A program made the position numbers and the translations under genes. Source: Bacteroidales bacterium (GTDB lineage Bacteria > Bacteroidota > Bacteroidia > Bacteroidales > UBA932). From it: 64,000 bases of DNA. Numbering within the stretch: position 1 is the first letter of the stretch; every line of letters starts with the position of its first letter. Under the pieces are notes generated by a model that had not been told where the DNA came from, searched no databases, and saw only the letters and a program-made list of their open reading frames with translations. Of the stretch, positions 26,031 to 34,569 are shown piece by piece. The stretch lies in assembly GCA_017548985.1 (NCBI GenBank), contig JAFYYW010000018.1:1-64000 (forward strand), read 5' to 3'.

Positions 26031-28184
26031 ATGAAGAAACTTGTTTTACTGCTGTCCCTTTTTGCCGCTGTCGCGATGTCGGCTCAGGAGTTGAACCGCA
26101 TCCCGGCGATGTGGAGATGGACCGGTGACCACCAGGTCGCTTTCACCTATGATTTCAGAGGTGTGTCGAAGGATGATTTTGTCCTTGATGCCGCCACTCA
26201 CAAGCGCGGTGGGATTAACGTGGCTCCTGTCAGCAGGCCGATGCCTGGTATGCCTGGCATGCCTGGAGCCGGTGCCCCTTTCCAGGTGAAAGGTGCTGAG
26301 AATCTGAAGTATTCCCCGGATTCCACGAAGATGGCTTTCACAAGGGATAATGACCTGTGGATTATCGATGTGTCCACCAGGGAGGAGACGCGTTTGACTT
26401 TCGACGGCTCCGATGTGATCCTTAACGGCTATTCCTCATGGGTTTATTATGAGGAGATTCTTGGCCGTGGGACGAGGTATTGCGCCTTCTGGTGGTCTCC
26501 TGACTCGAAGAAGATCGGGTTCTACCGTTTTGACAACACCGAGGTGCCTTTCTTCCCGATTTATTCACCGGTGGCCACAGGAGCTGACCGCTCCGGACTC
26601 CAGCTAGGTTACGGGCAGAACGCGGGAGGAGCTGTCGACTTGGAGAACATGTCTCCGACCGGCGGTTCCGTCAGGATGACCCGTTATCCGAAGTGTGGTG
26701 ACGCCAACCCCAAGGTCAGGATAGGTATTGTCAACCTCGAGGACGGCCATACCGCCTGGGCGGACTTCGATGAGAATAACGACCAGTACTTCGGGACTCC
26801 TTTCTGGGGCGCGGACAGCAAGGCTTTCTTCATCCAGAGGGAGCCTCGTATCCAGAACACCCTTGATCTTTACGCGGTGTCTCCGGTTGACGGGTCCAAG
26901 ACCCACATCTACCATGAGACTTATAAGACTTGGCTGGATTGGATTTCCGGGATGGTTTTCGGACGTGACGGCCTCTATATGGTCCGTTCTTTTGAGACCG
27001 GATGGGAACAGGCATATTACCTCTCCTATGATGGAAAGACCTGCAAGCGTTTGACATCTGGGGACAACTGGAGGATGAACCTGGTATCTGTCAAGGAGGG
27101 CAAACCCTCGAAGAATTTCGATGGAACCACCTCTGAGGTGATCTATACCGCTGAGAGAGGCTCACATGTCAGGACTGGTATATTCATGGCCACAAAGGGG
27201 ACTGTCCGGGCGATCTCCGATCCTGGACTTAATGTCTCCCAGACGAGTGTGTCGCCTGACAAGAATTACATAGTGGCCACCCAGGGCAACTGCAACACGC
27301 CTGACCAGGTTTGGCTTTTCGATTTGGCCAAACCTTCCAAGTCCTTCAAGATCGCTGATTCCGCCGGGCCTGATTTCGATCCTTTGTCCCCGACTCTACC
27401 TAAGATAATCACGATGACGACACATGACGGTTTCGAGTTGCCAGCCCTTATCGCTTATCCCAAGGATTTCGACCCGTCCAAGAAGTATCCTGTCCATGTT
27501 GACCTTTATGGTGGCCCGGATAGTCCGCAGGTCCATGACCGCTTCCGTTCCACGAATCCTTACAAGTGGTACTCTGACAACGGCATCATAGAGGTCGTGT
27601 TGGATTGCAGGGCCTCCGGATACAATGGCAGGGCCGGTCTGGACATGATTTACAAGCGGCTTGACGAGGTTGAGGTTGAGGATTTCGTGGAATGGGCTGA
27701 GTATCTGAAAAAGCTGCCCTATGTCAATGGGGACAAGATCGGAGTCGAGGGTTTCTCATTCGGAGGCACCATGACAGCCCTTCTGGTGATGAAGCATCCG
27801 GACGCCTTCCACTATGGTATCGCCGGCGGCGGAGTCTACGAGTGGGCGCTTTATGACACTCATTATACTGAGCGTTTCATGTCTACGCCTCAGGATAATC
27901 CGGACGGTTATGAGCGGACAAAGGTTACCGCCGCCGCCAAGGATTATCCTGTCACTGACGAGAATTACGACGGATCTGTGATGTTGAAGCTTACCCATGG
28001 CACCGGAGATGACAATGTCCATTTCCAGAACACGCTCAAGCTCATCGACGCCCTTCATGCGGGAGGGAAGAAGTTCGAGCTGATGATCTATCCTGACGGC
28101 ATGCATGGTTACCGCGGTTACCAGGGTCGTCATTTCAGTGCCGCCAACAGGGCTTTCTGGCTGAAATATCTTAAAGGAGAATAA
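26031..28184 (+). CDS. Dipeptidyl peptidase IV, S9 family
   Basis: This 717-residue exported serine peptidase removes X-Pro dipeptides from peptides in the periplasm. A signal peptide (AAVAMSAQ) precedes a beta-propeller, then the alpha/beta-hydrolase domain from about residue 470. The triad is S576 (GFSFGG), D660 (HGTGDDNVH) and H692 (DGMHGY). The propeller carries the double-Glu region (YEEILGRGTRYCAFWW) that in DPP-IV binds the free N-terminus. A Met-Pro-Gly-rich stretch (near residues 64-82) is unusual. The gene shares one base with the next start. Confidence 0.92.
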   Translation: MKKLVLLLSLFAAVAMSAQELNRIPAMWRWTGDHQVAFTYDFRGVSKDDFVLDAATHKRGGINVAPVSRPMPGMPGMPGAGAPFQVKGAENLKYSPDSTKMAFTRDNDLWIIDVSTREETRLTFDGSDVILNGYSSWVYYEEILGRGTRYCAFWWSPDSKKIGFYRFDNTEVPFFPIYSPVATGADRSGLQLGYGQNAGGAVDLENMSPTGGSVRMTRYPKCGDANPKVRIGIVNLEDGHTAWADFDENNDQYFGTPFWGADSKAFFIQREPRIQNTLDLYAVSPVDGSKTHIYHETYKTWLDWISGMVFGRDGLYMVRSFETGWEQAYYLSYDGKTCKRLTSGDNWRMNLVSVKEGKPSKNFDGTTSEVIYTAERGSHVRTGIFMATKGTVRAISDPGLNVSQTSVSPDKNYIVATQGNCNTPDQVWLFDLAKPSKSFKIADSAGPDFDPLSPTLPKIITMTTHDGFELPALIAYPKDFDPSKKYPVHVDLYGGPDSPQVHDRFRSTNPYKWYSDNGIIEVVLDCRASGYNGRAGLDMIYKRLDEVEVEDFVEWAEYLKKLPYVNGDKIGVEGFSFGGTMTALLVMKHPDAFHYGIAGGGVYEWALYDTHYTERFMSTPQDNPDGYERTKVTAAAKDYPVTDENYDGSVMLKLTHGTGDDNVHFQNTLKLIDALHAGGKKFELMIYPDGMHGYRGYQGRHFSAANRAFWLKYLKGE

Positions 28185-29398
28185 TGAATATCAAGACCAT
28201 ATTCTGCGTCGCTTTAATGCTGTCGCTGTCATTCTCAGGGTCTGCCCAGAAGGTGACCAGGAGCCGGCAGGTGCCTGGTCTCAGGACCTACGATACCGAC
28301 CTTGCCGTGATGTCGAGGGAGGAGAAAGACTCGGTGAGGATGGTGACGGAATTGTGGAAGAATTATGTGGATTCCTATTCTTCCGCCTCTGTGTCCGAGC
28401 GGGACAGACGCTCAATGTGGGTTGATGGGACGCAGGACTACCTGGCTGAGTTCGACGATGGCGTGCTCCTGTATTCCTCCTTCAGGGAAAACAGGATCCT
28501 GGATGTGAGGAAGATCGCCCCCGGAGTCTATCAGCTGTCCGTGATGACAAGCAGCAAGCTTCCAGGCGAGGATTACTACGGGTGGAACGAGTGCGTGTAC
28601 CGGCTATGCGCGATGGCGGTGGCAAGGTCTGACGAAAAAGAGACGCGTTACAATCCTTTCAGGCTTTGCAATTGGTTGGACGCGGTGATTCCTACCCTTT
28701 CGAAGACGGAAGTGGGGAGATTGGACTATTACTGCGCTCCGGGATGCAAGGTTCCGCTTGCCGACGCCACGATGGTCGCTCGTTTCGTGGATGCCCTTTC
28801 AAAAGAATATGGGTTCGGTTTTGACAGCCGGATCCGTTATGTGGTGGCCCCCACGGTAGATCAATGTGAGCAGCTCTCCGGATTCCTGTTCAACGCGTAT
28901 TCGAACCCCATGATGAGTTCGGCGGTTCCCAAAGCGGCTGACTTCAAGTTCTACGGCAGGGCTTTCGGTTCGTCCACGCTGGTCTCCAACTATTATGATG
29001 ACATGCGCGACCTCGCGCTTATTGTTGTCCGTTCTTGCAGGCCGGAAGCCTTCGCTATGATTCAGGAAGGATTCGCCACCTTCCATGGCGGTTACATGAG
29101 TGAATCCTATGAATTCATGAAAGAGTCGCTGAAGCTATTCATCAAGTCGCGAGAGGATATTGATTATTCCGACGAGGATCTGTTCTATGACCTCACCATG
29201 CCTGTCAAGAGGGTGGATTCAACCGTCGTTGTTCCGCTTGAAGGTCTTCTAGGAGCCTTGTTCGTTGAACACGCTTGGAATAAAGGAGGAGCCTCCCTGG
29301 TCAAGGAACTCCTGGCATGTCATGACTATACGGAAGTTTTAAAGGTATTCAAAGTAAGTCCGGAGGAGGCCGGATCCTTTATCAGGAAACTTCTCTGA
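28184..29398 (+). CDS. Exported protein of unknown function, possible inactive gluzincin-like peptidase
   Basis: This 404-residue protein has a signal peptide to about residue 21 (LSFSGSAQ). I do not recognise the family. The segment AMIQEGFATFHGGYM resembles the 'EG-A-Y' part that follows the HExxH zinc motif in peptidase MA-like proteins, but no HExxH is present, so any peptidase fold would be inactive. Translation is coupled to DPP-IV, suggesting a shared role in peptide handling outside the cytoplasm. It ends one base before the methyltransferase gene. Confidence 0.55.
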   Translation: MNIKTIFCVALMLSLSFSGSAQKVTRSRQVPGLRTYDTDLAVMSREEKDSVRMVTELWKNYVDSYSSASVSERDRRSMWVDGTQDYLAEFDDGVLLYSSFRENRILDVRKIAPGVYQLSVMTSSKLPGEDYYGWNECVYRLCAMAVARSDEKETRYNPFRLCNWLDAVIPTLSKTEVGRLDYYCAPGCKVPLADATMVARFVDALSKEYGFGFDSRIRYVVAPTVDQCEQLSGFLFNAYSNPMMSSAVPKAADFKFYGRAFGSSTLVSNYYDDMRDLALIVVRSCRPEAFAMIQEGFATFHGGYMSESYEFMKESLKLFIKSREDIDYSDEDLFYDLTMPVKRVDSTVVVPLEGLLGALFVEHAWNKGGASLVKELLACHDYTEVLKVFKVSPEEAGSFIRKLL

Positions 29399-29399
29399 C

Positions 29400-30716
29400 A
29401 TGTGTGGCTTCGAGAGATTCATTTTGGAGAATGAGGAAGTCGGCACCTCCCGGCTTCTTCTCTCACGTGTCGATTGGCCGTCGCCACCGGATGATTCTCT
29501 TATCTCTTTTTTTGAAGGGAAAGAATTGGCCGTCAATACGATAGAGGCTCGCTTGAAGCTTCGGAACAAAGTCCCGGAGTGGTATTCGATTCCTTCTTTG
29601 GTCTATCCGTCCGCCCTTTGTGCCGAGCAGTGCAGCTCATCAGTGACGGCAGGTTACAAGGCCTCACTTTCCGGCAGGATCCTTGAGGGGGTTCCGGGCC
29701 GGATCGCCGACCTGACTGGTGGTCTTGGGGTGGACAGCTGGGCGTTCTCCTCAGTGGCCTCGGAAGTCCTTTACAATGAGCGTGATCCGCGACTTGTCGC
29801 GGCCGTAAAGTATAATTTACCCGAGCTGGGAGTCAGTAATGTCCGGTTCTCAAACCAGATTGTCACCCACGATTCCGTAGGCGCTGTCCTGGGGTCATTC
29901 AATCCGGATATTATATTCCTTGATCCGGCCAGGAGATCGTCTGAAGGGAACAAGGTGTTCCTTCTTGAGGATTGTTCTCCAGACGTCCTTTCTCTTTTGC
30001 CCTCGCTGCTGGCTCATTCGAGACATGTACTTCTGAAATTGTCCCCTATGGCCGACATAAGCATGGTCGTGGAGAGGATTGACAGGGCCTACGAGAAGCA
30101 TCTGGAATCAGTCTCCGGATCAGGATGGAACGGCAATTGGGTCAGGGAGATCCATGTCGTTGCATGTGGCGGGGAGTGCAAGGAGCTTCTTGTTTGGATC
30201 GACAGGGATTGGAAAGGGGATTATTCGGTTATTTGCCGTGAGGATGGGGGAGCGCTGGCTTTTGAGTTGGAGGAGATTCGCTCATCAAAGCCATCACTAC
30301 CTGAATCAGCCAATTTCAAATTTGTTTTCGAGCCTGGGAAATCACTGTTGAAGGCTGGGGTTCTCAACGCTTTATGCGAGCGGTCCGGTCTGGTCAAACT
30401 CGCCCGTTTCACCCAATTGCTTTCTTTCAGGGATTTCATTTCAAGGGATGAGGCGCTCGAGCGTCTCGGAGCTTTGGCTGGAATGGGGAAATTATTTGAG
30501 GTTGAGGAGGTTATGAAGATGGGGAAGGCGGCGTTCAAGGATGTCCGCAAGAGGTTTCCCAGATCTGAGGTCAGTGCCAGGAACATACCGATGTCCAGCG
30601 ATGAGTTGAGATCCCGGCTCGGTGTCAAGTCCGGAGATGACGCCCATGTTTTTGGGGTAAAAGTTGAGACACCTTTCGAATCAGCGAATTTCCTGCTTGT
30701 CTGTCACCGGATTTGA
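29400..30716 (+). CDS. Class I SAM-dependent methyltransferase, PG_1098/THUMP-like family
   Basis: This 438-residue protein has SAM motif I at residues 104-112 (DLTGGLGVD), an acidic ribose-binding residue in NERDP, and the post-I motif LDPARR (D175-P-A-R). C-terminal regions match the ferredoxin-like and THUMP-like domains described for Porphyromonas PG_1098 homologues. It probably methylates an RNA, but the target is unknown. It is the last clear member of the long co-directional run before the pgm promoter. Confidence 0.85.
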   Translation: MCGFERFILENEEVGTSRLLLSRVDWPSPPDDSLISFFEGKELAVNTIEARLKLRNKVPEWYSIPSLVYPSALCAEQCSSSVTAGYKASLSGRILEGVPGRIADLTGGLGVDSWAFSSVASEVLYNERDPRLVAAVKYNLPELGVSNVRFSNQIVTHDSVGAVLGSFNPDIIFLDPARRSSEGNKVFLLEDCSPDVLSLLPSLLAHSRHVLLKLSPMADISMVVERIDRAYEKHLESVSGSGWNGNWVREIHVVACGGECKELLVWIDRDWKGDYSVICREDGGALAFELEEIRSSKPSLPESANFKFVFEPGKSLLKAGVLNALCERSGLVKLARFTQLLSFRDFISRDEALERLGALAGMGKLFEVEEVMKMGKAAFKDVRKRFPRSEVSARNIPMSSDELRSRLGVKSGDDAHVFGVKVETPFESANFLLVCHRI

Positions 30717-30727
30717 AGTTTTTTAAG

Positions 30728-30735
30728 TATATTTG
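30728..30735 (+). promoter_or_regulatory. -7 element for the phosphoglucomutase gene
   Basis: TATATTTG matches the -7 consensus exactly, 15 nt before the ATG at 30751. No well-placed -33 TTG is seen. The element lies just before the frame used here and inside the longer TTG-initiated frame, which supports the shorter start. Confidence 0.5.
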
Positions 30736-30750
30736 ACAAAACCGTTTTTT

Positions 30751-32424
30751 ATGTCACAGGATTATAACGCAACGGCCCAAAAGTGGCTTGAAGGGGATTT
30801 CGATCCCGAGACCAAGATGAAAGTCCTCGAACTCAGGAATAACGATCCGGTAGGTTTTGAAGACGCTTTTTACAAGAACCTTGAGTTTGGCACAGGCGGC
30901 CTTCGAGGCATTATGGGTGTCGGCACCAACAGGATGAACAAGTACACTGTCGGTATGGCGACCCAGGGGCTCGCGAATTATATTCTGGGGCATGTCCAGG
31001 GTGATGATATCAGGGTCTGTATCTCCTATGACAGCCGCAACAATTCCAAGATGTTCGCCAAGATCGCCTCTGACATCTTGAGCGCCAACGGAATCAATGT
31101 TTTCTTGTTTGACAATATCCGTCCCACACCTGAGTTGAGTTATTCCATAAGGTATATGGGCGCTGTGGCCGGAATCATGGTCACAGCCTCCCACAACCCC
31201 AAGGAGTACAACGGCTATAAGGTTTATTGGTCTGACGGAGCCCAGATCGTCCCCCCTGTAGACAAGGACATAATCGCCGAAGTCGGAAAGGTTTCCGATC
31301 CTTCACAGGTCAAATTCGAGAAAGGGGAGCATTGCGGTGAGGTCCAGCTGATGGGCAAGAAGGTTGATGAGGCCTATATGGCTGATATCCTTTCCCTTAC
31401 CTTGAGTCCGGAATCCAGGGCCAGGCATAGTGACATCAAGATTGTTTACACGCCTTTACATGGCTGTGGCGTCAGGATAGTCCCGGAGTGCCTCAAGAGA
31501 CTGGGATTCACCAATGTGTATAATGTGCCCGCCCAGGATGTCAGCGACGGTGATTTCCCGACAGTCGTTTCTCCGAATCCGGAGGAGCCGGCGGCTATGA
31601 AGATGGCTCTCGAGAGGGCTGATGAGGTCGGAGCTGACATCGTGATGGCTTCCGACCCGGACGCTGACCGCCTTGGAATCGCCGTTCGTGACAACAACGG
31701 GAAGATGGTCCAATTCAACGGCAACCAGACCGCATCCATGCTCACGTATTACATCCTGACCCGCTGGAAGGAGCTCGGAAAGCTTGACGGGACCAAGTAT
31801 TGCGTCAAGACTATTGTCACCACCCAGCTTATCGCTGACATCTGCGAGAAATTCGGGGTCGAGTGCTACGATGTGCTGACCGGTTTCAAATGGATTGGCG
31901 AGGTTGTGCGCGAGAACGAGGGCAAGAAGGAGTTCATTTGCGGAGGCGAGGAAAGCTATGGGTTCAATATCGGCGAGTTCGTGCGTGACAAGGACGCTCC
32001 TATCGCCTGCGCCATGGTGGCCGAGTGCGCCACTTGGGCCGCTGACCAGGGCCTGACTCTTTTCCAGCTCATGGACAAGATCTACGATGAGTTCGGCTAC
32101 CGCAAGGAGTCCATGGTCTACCTTGTGCGCAAGGGCAAGTCCGGTGCCGAGGAGATCGCTAAGATAATGGAGGACATGCGTACCAATCCCGCCAAGGAAC
32201 TGGGCGGATCACCTGTTGTGAAGGTAGTTGATTACAACCAGCCCGAGAAGACCGGTCTCCCCAAGTCAAATGTCCTGCAATATTTTGATGCTGAGGGTGA
32301 TGTGGTGACAGTACGTCCTTCTGGAACGGAACCGAAGATAAAGTTCTATTTCGGTGCCACCGCCCCTGATTCAGCGGCTGTCGAGGCCAAACTTGAGGCT
32401 TTCAAGAAGCAGTTCCTGGGCTAA
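30751..32424 (+). CDS. Phosphoglucomutase/phosphomannomutase (phospho-sugar mutase)
   Basis: This 557-residue enzyme interconverts hexose 1- and 6-phosphates. The phospho-serine is S147 in TASHNPKEYNGY, the Mg loop is DPDADRLG, the sugar-binding loop is GGEESYGF and the phosphate-binding loop is RPSGTEPKIKFY. Length and the YNGYKVYW segment place it with PGM2-type mutases. The start is the ATG before SQDYN rather than a TTG 18 bases upstream. Its stop lies 8 bp from the convergent 4.5S RNA. Confidence 0.93.
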   Translation: MSQDYNATAQKWLEGDFDPETKMKVLELRNNDPVGFEDAFYKNLEFGTGGLRGIMGVGTNRMNKYTVGMATQGLANYILGHVQGDDIRVCISYDSRNNSKMFAKIASDILSANGINVFLFDNIRPTPELSYSIRYMGAVAGIMVTASHNPKEYNGYKVYWSDGAQIVPPVDKDIIAEVGKVSDPSQVKFEKGEHCGEVQLMGKKVDEAYMADILSLTLSPESRARHSDIKIVYTPLHGCGVRIVPECLKRLGFTNVYNVPAQDVSDGDFPTVVSPNPEEPAAMKMALERADEVGADIVMASDPDADRLGIAVRDNNGKMVQFNGNQTASMLTYYILTRWKELGKLDGTKYCVKTIVTTQLIADICEKFGVECYDVLTGFKWIGEVVRENEGKKEFICGGEESYGFNIGEFVRDKDAPIACAMVAECATWAADQGLTLFQLMDKIYDEFGYRKESMVYLVRKGKSGAEEIAKIMEDMRTNPAKELGGSPVVKVVDYNQPEKTGLPKSNVLQYFDAEGDVVTVRPSGTEPKIKFYFGATAPDSAAVEAKLEAFKKQFLG

Positions 32425-32432
32425 TAAAAAAA

Positions 32433-32529
32433 GGGAAAGCTTAGCACATCGCACCGCTACGACCTCCTACCCTTGCTGCCTTCCGACCCTGGGGGGATTT
32501 AGAGGGAGCTGGTCGTGTACGACTTTCCC
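32433..32529 (-). ncRNA. ffs: Signal recognition particle RNA, small (4.5S) type
   Basis: This RNA binds Ffh to deliver membrane proteins. On the minus strand, GGGAAAG at the 5' end pairs with CTTTCCC at the 3' end. The universally conserved apical domain (GGTCGGAAGGCAGCAAGGGT) is intact. A run of seven T residues directly follows the terminal stem and should act as the terminator. A -7-like TATATTCG lies just upstream. The ends are set from the closing stem and may be off by a few bases. Confidence 0.95.
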
Positions 32530-32543
32530 TGGACGCGAATATA

Positions 32544-33026
32544 CTACTTTTCGTTGAAACTGTCAAAAATGAATGGGAGTATATCGTCAACCTTCGAGAA
32601 TACCCAAGTTTTATTCTCGCCGAACATGATGATTCTCATTGGTTTGCCTCCAAGTGTCTGATACTCGGCCATCACCTGCCTGCATGCCCCACAAGGGGTG
32701 CAAGGCGTCTGGGCGATCATGTGGTCAAATCCGCCGACTATAGCTAAGGCTACCATCGCCTTCCCCGGATAATTGGAGTTGGCGGCGAACATGGCGGTCC
32801 GTTCGGCGCAAAGGCCGGACGGGTAGGCCGCGTTTTCCTGGTTCGATCCCCGCACAACGGTGCCATCCTCCAGCAGGATGGCTGCCCCGACGTTGAAACC
32901 GGAATAAGGGGCGTAAGAACTCTTCTGGGCTTCGATGGCCTCCTTTACCAGCATCTGATCCTCAGGACTCATCTCTCCAAGGGAGTTGTATTCCTCGTAG
33001 TTGATGTCAAGTTTGATAGTCTTCAT
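32544..33026 (-). CDS. cdd: Cytidine deaminase
   Basis: This 160-residue enzyme deaminates cytidine and deoxycytidine to uridine forms for pyrimidine salvage. The zinc ligands are C73 (CAERTA) and C112/C115 (PCGACRQ), with E75 as proton shuttle; substrate residues FNVGAA and NAAYPSG are present. The length fits the homotetrameric class with an N-terminal extension. The gene is transcribed away from mnmA and toward the 4.5S RNA. Confidence 0.94.
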   Translation of the reverse strand: MKTIKLDINYEEYNSLGEMSPEDQMLVKEAIEAQKSSYAPYSGFNVGAAILLEDGTVVRGSNQENAAYPSGLCAERTAMFAANSNYPGKAMVALAIVGGFDHMIAQTPCTPCGACRQVMAEYQTLGGKPMRIIMFGENKTWVFSKVDDILPFIFDSFNEK

Positions 33027-33069
33027 CAGCGCATTGATTCTAATGTGGCGATTTCAAATATAACAATAA

Positions 33070-33100
33070 TTGTTCAAATTCCAGCGATTGAGTATCTTTG
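33070..33100 (+). promoter_or_regulatory. Promoter of mnmA, positioned for a near-leaderless mRNA
   Basis: TTG at 33070-33072 and TATCTTTG at 33093-33100 are separated by 20 nt, a good Bacteroidota promoter. The start codon is only 8 bases after the -7 element, so the predicted 5' leader is about five bases or fewer. Confidence 0.65.
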
Positions 33101-33108
33101 CCTTGAAT

Positions 33109-34551
33109 ATGAAAGTTTGCGTCGGCCTGTCAGGAGGAGTTGATTCCAGTGTCGCCGCCCTGCTTCTGAAGCGGCAGGGCTATGACGTCTTCGCTATGTT
33201 CATGCAGAACTGGCATGACGCCGACGCGACCCTCCATGGGGATTGCGAGTGGGAGGAAGACCGGTTTGTGGCTGAGATAGTCGCCAGGAAGATCGGTATC
33301 CCGTTTTATTTCGTGGACCTCTCCAAAGAGTACCGCCAGAGGGTGGTCGACTACATGTTCAATGAGTATTCCTCCGGACGAACACCCAATCCGGACATCC
33401 TCTGTAACCGTGAGATAAAGTTCGACGCCTTTTATGAGGCCGCCCGCAAACTTGGCGCTGACATGGTTGCTACCGGGCACTATTGCCGCAGGGCCCCTCT
33501 GCTGGATTCCGATGGTAAGCAGATCGTGATTGACGGGCAACCGCAGTGGCGCATCCTGGAAGGGACCGATCCGAACAAAGACCAGAGCTACTTCCTTTGC
33601 CAATTGACTCAGGAACAGCTCGGAAAATCCCTTTTCCCTATAGGTCACCTTACCAAACCGGAGGTGAGACAGATCGCCCACCTCGCGGATCTGCCTTCCG
33701 CCGACAAGAAAGACTCACAGGGAATATGTTTTGTCGGCAAGGTTGACCTGCCGACTTTCCTGAAGCAGAAGCTGGAGCCGAAAGAAGGTGATGTGGTTGA
33801 GGTTTATGACAGGTTTTTCCAGGACAACGCCCAATACGCGTTTGTCCATGACACCTTGGCCTCGCTCCTTGCGACTCTAGGTGAGCCGGAGATGATCACA
33901 GCGTTCTCCTCAGAGGACTCAGGTGGCGCCTCTTTCAACAACCAACGTGTCGAGGTTACGGTGCCTGATCAAACGGCCGGAACAAACGTGTTTGACCCTG
34001 TGAAACTGGCGGAGTTGAGCGACGGGGACTGGATGAGACTTGCGGAACCCATTGATTATTCGGGAATAAAGTTCGAGACGGAGGTTTACCGCAGCGGCAA
34101 GAAGCATGTCAAGAAAGTCCGTTACAAGGAGAATCCTCTCGGTAGGATTGTCGGCCATCATGATGGAGCTCAGTTCTTCACGATCGGTCAGCGCAAGGGC
34201 CTCAATATCGGCGGCCACCAAGACTCCATATTCGTCATCGGAACCGATATTGAGAGGAATATCATATATGTCGGAGAAGGTCACGGCCACAAGGGCCTGT
34301 CCCGTTGCTGTGTCAGGATCGTCCCGGAAGACATTCACTGGATAAGGAGGGATCTGGAGATGATGGACGGCGAGGTACGTCGTTACCGTGTCCGGATCCG
34401 TTACCGGCAGCCTCTTCAGGACGCGTGGCTTGTGAAGCGGCCGGTAGGGATGTTCATCCTGTTCGACATGCCTCAGAGAGGATTGTCATCCGGACAATTC
34501 GCCGCATGGTATTCTGACGAGGATGAGATGCTTGGCTCTGGAGTTTATTAA
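33109..34551 (+). CDS. mnmA: tRNA-specific 2-thiouridylase MnmA with a large insertion
   Basis: MnmA thiolates U34 of tRNA-Lys, -Glu and -Gln. The PP-loop SGGVDSS (residues 8-14) binds ATP, and the two catalytic cysteines are C99 (ILCNREIKF) and C207 (GICFVGK). The C-terminal barrel begins at HHDGAQFFTIGQRKG. The protein is 480 residues, against about 360-380 usual for MnmA. The excess is a 113-residue segment (234-346) between EVYDRF and the HDG motif. The start is the ATG before KVCVGLSGG, as in homologues. Confidence 0.92.
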   Translation: MKVCVGLSGGVDSSVAALLLKRQGYDVFAMFMQNWHDADATLHGDCEWEEDRFVAEIVARKIGIPFYFVDLSKEYRQRVVDYMFNEYSSGRTPNPDILCNREIKFDAFYEAARKLGADMVATGHYCRRAPLLDSDGKQIVIDGQPQWRILEGTDPNKDQSYFLCQLTQEQLGKSLFPIGHLTKPEVRQIAHLADLPSADKKDSQGICFVGKVDLPTFLKQKLEPKEGDVVEVYDRFFQDNAQYAFVHDTLASLLATLGEPEMITAFSSEDSGGASFNNQRVEVTVPDQTAGTNVFDPVKLAELSDGDWMRLAEPIDYSGIKFETEVYRSGKKHVKKVRYKENPLGRIVGHHDGAQFFTIGQRKGLNIGGHQDSIFVIGTDIERNIIYVGEGHGHKGLSRCCVRIVPEDIHWIRRDLEMMDGEVRRYRVRIRYRQPLQDAWLVKRPVGMFILFDMPQRGLSSGQFAAWYSDEDEMLGSGVY

Positions 34552-34569
34552 TATCACCACATAACCACT

